Under the pieces are notes generated by a model that was given only the letters and a program-made list of their open reading frames with translations, was not told the DNA's origin and did no database searches. A DNA stretch of 64,000 bases from Ruegeria profundi (GTDB lineage Bacteria; Pseudomonadota; Alphaproteobacteria; Rhodobacterales; Rhodobacteraceae): NCBI RefSeq assembly GCF_001507545.1, contig NZ_LQBP01000001.1:620001-684000 (forward strand), in the 5' to 3' direction. Position 1 is the stretch's first letter. Each line of letters begins with the position of its first letter. A program made the translations under genes and the position numbers. Shown here piece after piece: positions 61,921-64,000 of this stretch.

Positions 61921-62410
61921 GACATTGGAAACCCGATTTGACCGTCTGATCTTGCTGGTCGGCAAGCTGAACTACATGTGGACCAACACCGAAAGCCTGT
62001 TGATCCACCTGATTGCCGGCCTGAGCGGCACCAACAAGGATGTTGCTGTCATCATCTTCCTGACGCTCAACACCACGCGCGCGCGGATCGATCTGGTTGA
62101 GCGCCTTGCCAAGATGGAGGGGCGTCCGGCCGAGATTCGTGATCCGATCCTTGAACACACTCAACGGCTCAGCAAGTTGTCATCGATCCGGAACCGATAC
62201 AATCACTGTATCTATTCATTCGATGCTGAAAGCGGGAATCCCAAGACGATCTTAATGCGCATAGCGGACCGAAAAACCGACATCAAACTCGGACGTTCCG
62301 ACACGGTTGATGAGCAAGCCATTAAAGAAATCGAAGACATCGTGGCGCAGTTATCAGCCGCGAACCGTGATATCTGGCGCCTTATCAGTACGCTTGGTTT
62401 CCCTGTCTGA
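61913..62410 (+). CDS. Hypothetical protein coupled to the LuxR gene
   Basis: 165 residues from a TTG start inside the LuxR 3' end (a second TTG lies 12 bases later). Mostly helical: LNYMWTNTESLLIHLIAGLSGTNKDVAVIIFLTLNTTRARIDL, then LSKLSSIRNRYNHCIYSFD and a C-terminal helix. The RNRYNHCIY segment recalls HEPN-like R-x4-H motifs and the length fits, but I cannot confirm it. Cytosolic. Function unknown; the overlap implies co-translation with the regulator. Confidence 0.65.
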   Translation: MTETLETRFDRLILLVGKLNYMWTNTESLLIHLIAGLSGTNKDVAVIIFLTLNTTRARIDLVERLAKMEGRPAEIRDPILEHTQRLSKLSSIRNRYNHCIYSFDAESGNPKTILMRIADRKTDIKLGRSDTVDEQAIKEIEDIVAQLSAANRDIWRLISTLGFPV

Positions 62411-62789
62411 TCATATCAACACCGACGCCCCCACATTGCTGGGGTCGTCGGAAATTGATGTTTTTTCCTAGAACGCTCGAAGCTTTAAAGTCTGGTTTCA
62501 AATCAACGCAGGGCAGCAACCTTCCCTCACTGCGCCCAAGATGTTATCCTCTGTGCCATAGATGAACACAAACTCGATTTTTTTGAATTGCTGCCGGTTC
62601 CTATTTCGTTAACACGGCCACCAGGATCCGACGTTTCAGACCCCGAAGTTGGCGTAAAGACGACATTTGCCAAAATAAGGTCAAGAAAATACCGCGTTTC
62701 ATGCAGGTTTTCTGCTGTTATGCCGCTGTTTCGTCCCACTCGCCTACTAATCTGAGTCCGCTAGGCAGAGTAATCGCGGTTAAACAGTC
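62411..62789. other. Gap between the LuxR-linked gene and the response regulator gene
   Basis: 379 bases. A hairpin at 62422-62451 (CCGACGCCCCC / GGGGTCGTCGG, one mismatch, eight-base loop) followed by GATGTTTTTTCC is probably the terminator of the upstream operon. The rest shows no gene I can support; a 70-codon minus-strand frame has no ribosome site. Confidence 0.5.
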
Positions 62790-63923
62790 ATGAGACATTC
62801 CACGCTCGACAATGATCGGTTCCAAAGAAAGCTGGATCTTCAGGCGCTCAGGCAGGTGACGCTCAACGTTTTGGTCGTTGATGACGAACCAAGTATTCTT
62901 GAGCTGCTACAGTCGGCGCTGCCCGAGCTTGAAAACTGCAATGTGTCCGTCGCCGACTCGGCGGCAGCGGCACTTAAAAAGATTCAGGCCGCAGAAGCCC
63001 CTTTCGATTGTCTGCTCTTAGACATCCAGATGCCGGGTACCACCGGGATCGAATTGCTGAAGCAACTCAGAAAAACACCTGATTATATGGATACACCGGT
63101 GATCATGCTGACCGCGATGGCTGATCACAGCCACATCGAACAGGCGTTTTTAGAAGGTGCCTTTGACTACATCACCAAGCCGTTTGACTTTTTCGAACTT
63201 CGCAGTCGAATGAACGCAGCCCATGTTTTGATGATGGAGCGGATCAGGGCAAAGACTTCGACGGCGTCAATACGAAATCTTCGCGAAAAACTTGATTTCA
63301 ATCAGCAGTTCAACTTCGAGGACCCGCTTTCGATAGAAGGGCTGGAGCGGTGTTTGCGCTATGTCGAATTCGACAATTACGTTGATCAGCTTTCAAGGGG
63401 GCGCCGCTTTGACACCTGGGTGACTGCGGTCAAGCTTCAAGGGGCCGAGTACCGTTTTGACATGAGTGACTTCGGCATGTTTCGGCGCGTGATTTCTGAC
63501 ATCGGTAAATGCATCGAAAAGACATCCAAGAAGGCAAACGCAGTATTCTCGTACCGGGGAAGTGGTACTTTCCTGGTTGTCACGCATGGACGCAATCGTA
63601 CGAACCAACTGCCAACCGAAGAAGTCCTTAACCGAAAACTAAGAATGGTCCTGAGCAGCCGGCTTACCTCGTCGCATTTAAAGGTCGCGATGAGTCCGCC
63701 TGTGTCAATGCGGTCATTCTCAAAGTCAGGCGCGATCTCAGCTTTGAACCTGGCATGCGAAAAAGTAAACGGCAGAGAGAGGGCAATGACCAAAAGCGTT
63801 ACAGTACAATCCCACGTTCGTCCAAAAGAAGAACCCGTGCGCGAAGAACACATGACAGCAAGACTGTATGACACAGTTCTACGAGAGCTTTACGGCGACA
63901 ACACCTATCTGAACGGAAAATAG
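62790..63923 (+). CDS. Response regulator with degenerate GGDEF-like output domain
   Basis: 377 residues. The receiver domain (about 25-148) is complete: D31/D32, phospho-acceptor D78 in LLLDIQMPG, T108, K130 in ITKPFD. After a helical linker, residues 190-330 follow the pattern of a GGDEF domain (DTWVTAVKLQGAEYRFDMSDFGMFRR, then a helix, then AVFSYRGSGTFLVV) but GGDEF is GSGTF, so no cyclase activity is expected. The C-terminal 45 residues are hydrophilic. No histidine kinase gene is visible before the window ends. Confidence 0.8.
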   Translation: MRHSTLDNDRFQRKLDLQALRQVTLNVLVVDDEPSILELLQSALPELENCNVSVADSAAAALKKIQAAEAPFDCLLLDIQMPGTTGIELLKQLRKTPDYMDTPVIMLTAMADHSHIEQAFLEGAFDYITKPFDFFELRSRMNAAHVLMMERIRAKTSTASIRNLREKLDFNQQFNFEDPLSIEGLERCLRYVEFDNYVDQLSRGRRFDTWVTAVKLQGAEYRFDMSDFGMFRRVISDIGKCIEKTSKKANAVFSYRGSGTFLVVTHGRNRTNQLPTEEVLNRKLRMVLSSRLTSSHLKVAMSPPVSMRSFSKSGAISALNLACEKVNGRERAMTKSVTVQSHVRPKEEPVREEHMTARLYDTVLRELYGDNTYLNGK

Positions 63924-64000
63924 CCGATAATCAGATAAAAACATGCTTTTTAAAGACTCCGCAGGATACCCACCCACCACGTCACGGCGCTCGTTCGGCT

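Noticed and set aside
62490..62520. GGTTTCAAATC resembling a tRNA T-arm
   Set aside because: No acceptor, D or anticodon arms can be formed around it.
62527..62739. Small minus-strand frame of 70 codons in the gap before the response regulator
   Set aside because: No ribosome binding site, no recognisable motif, and no supporting context.

Overview
The window looks like a chromosome segment of a marine alphaproteobacterium of the family Rhodobacteraceae (Roseobacter group, Ruegeria-like). This rests on GC-rich coding, tightly packed operons with ATGA and TGATG overlaps, an opgC-opgG-opgH operon, an A/B-fused Mrp antiporter, a SelD fused to an FAD oxidoreductase, a malic enzyme with a phosphotransacetylase tail, and a prpE gene preceded by TTTGCAAA half-sites. 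Nearly all of it is gene-dense. I see no rRNA, tRNA, insertion sequence, prophage or CRISPR array.

Layout. 1-5680: a partial TTC38-type TPR protein, then the osmoregulated periplasmic glucan operon. 5681-7002: an esterase and a membrane-anchored rhodanese. 7187-13108: a six-gene Mrp Na+/H+ antiporter operon. 13115-16317: the selenium genes selD (fused) and mnmH, converging with a 10-base overlap. 16362-22646: SRAP protein, TPR-sulfotransferase, 5'-nucleotidase, DUF952, DUF1330, pyrD and an ArsC-like protein. 22643-24903: MATE exporter and two PaaI-type thioesterases. 25017-32827: two paralogous MerR regulators and a beta-oxidation operon (acyl-CoA dehydrogenase, small protein, GST, thiolase, cupin, FadB). 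32894-35664: a Hint-domain protein, a sulfotransferase and a protein resembling an inactive M48 peptidase. 35671-40195: the nucleoside salvage operon cdd-deoA-deoB-add-upp. 40286-42047: a VOC/double-cupin protein and a membrane protein. 42230-48187: maeB, prpE and an amidase. 48441-52327: nadK, glyA, a small membrane protein, an alpha/beta hydrolase and a rhodanese.

The most unusual part is 52407-63923. It holds a type I secretion ABC transporter and its HlyD adaptor, two very acidic low-complexity proteins likely to be its substrates, a divergent LuxR-type regulator with a CsgD-like layout, a small coupled protein, and a response regulator whose output domain looks like a GGDEF domain without the GGDEF motif. 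The secreted-protein gene contains minisatellite DNA, and the ABC transporter has a repeat-rich N-terminal extension and a glutamine where the H-loop histidine is expected. I read this as a regulated surface or matrix protein export system, by analogy with curli and large-adhesin systems. The substrate assignment and function are inferences.

Metabolic links: the beta-oxidation operon, prpE and maeB would connect fatty-acid and propionate use to central carbon; the deo/cdd/upp operon, the 5'-nucleotidase and pyrD cover nucleotide scavenging and pyrimidine synthesis; opg and mrp serve osmotic and Na+/pH adaptation.
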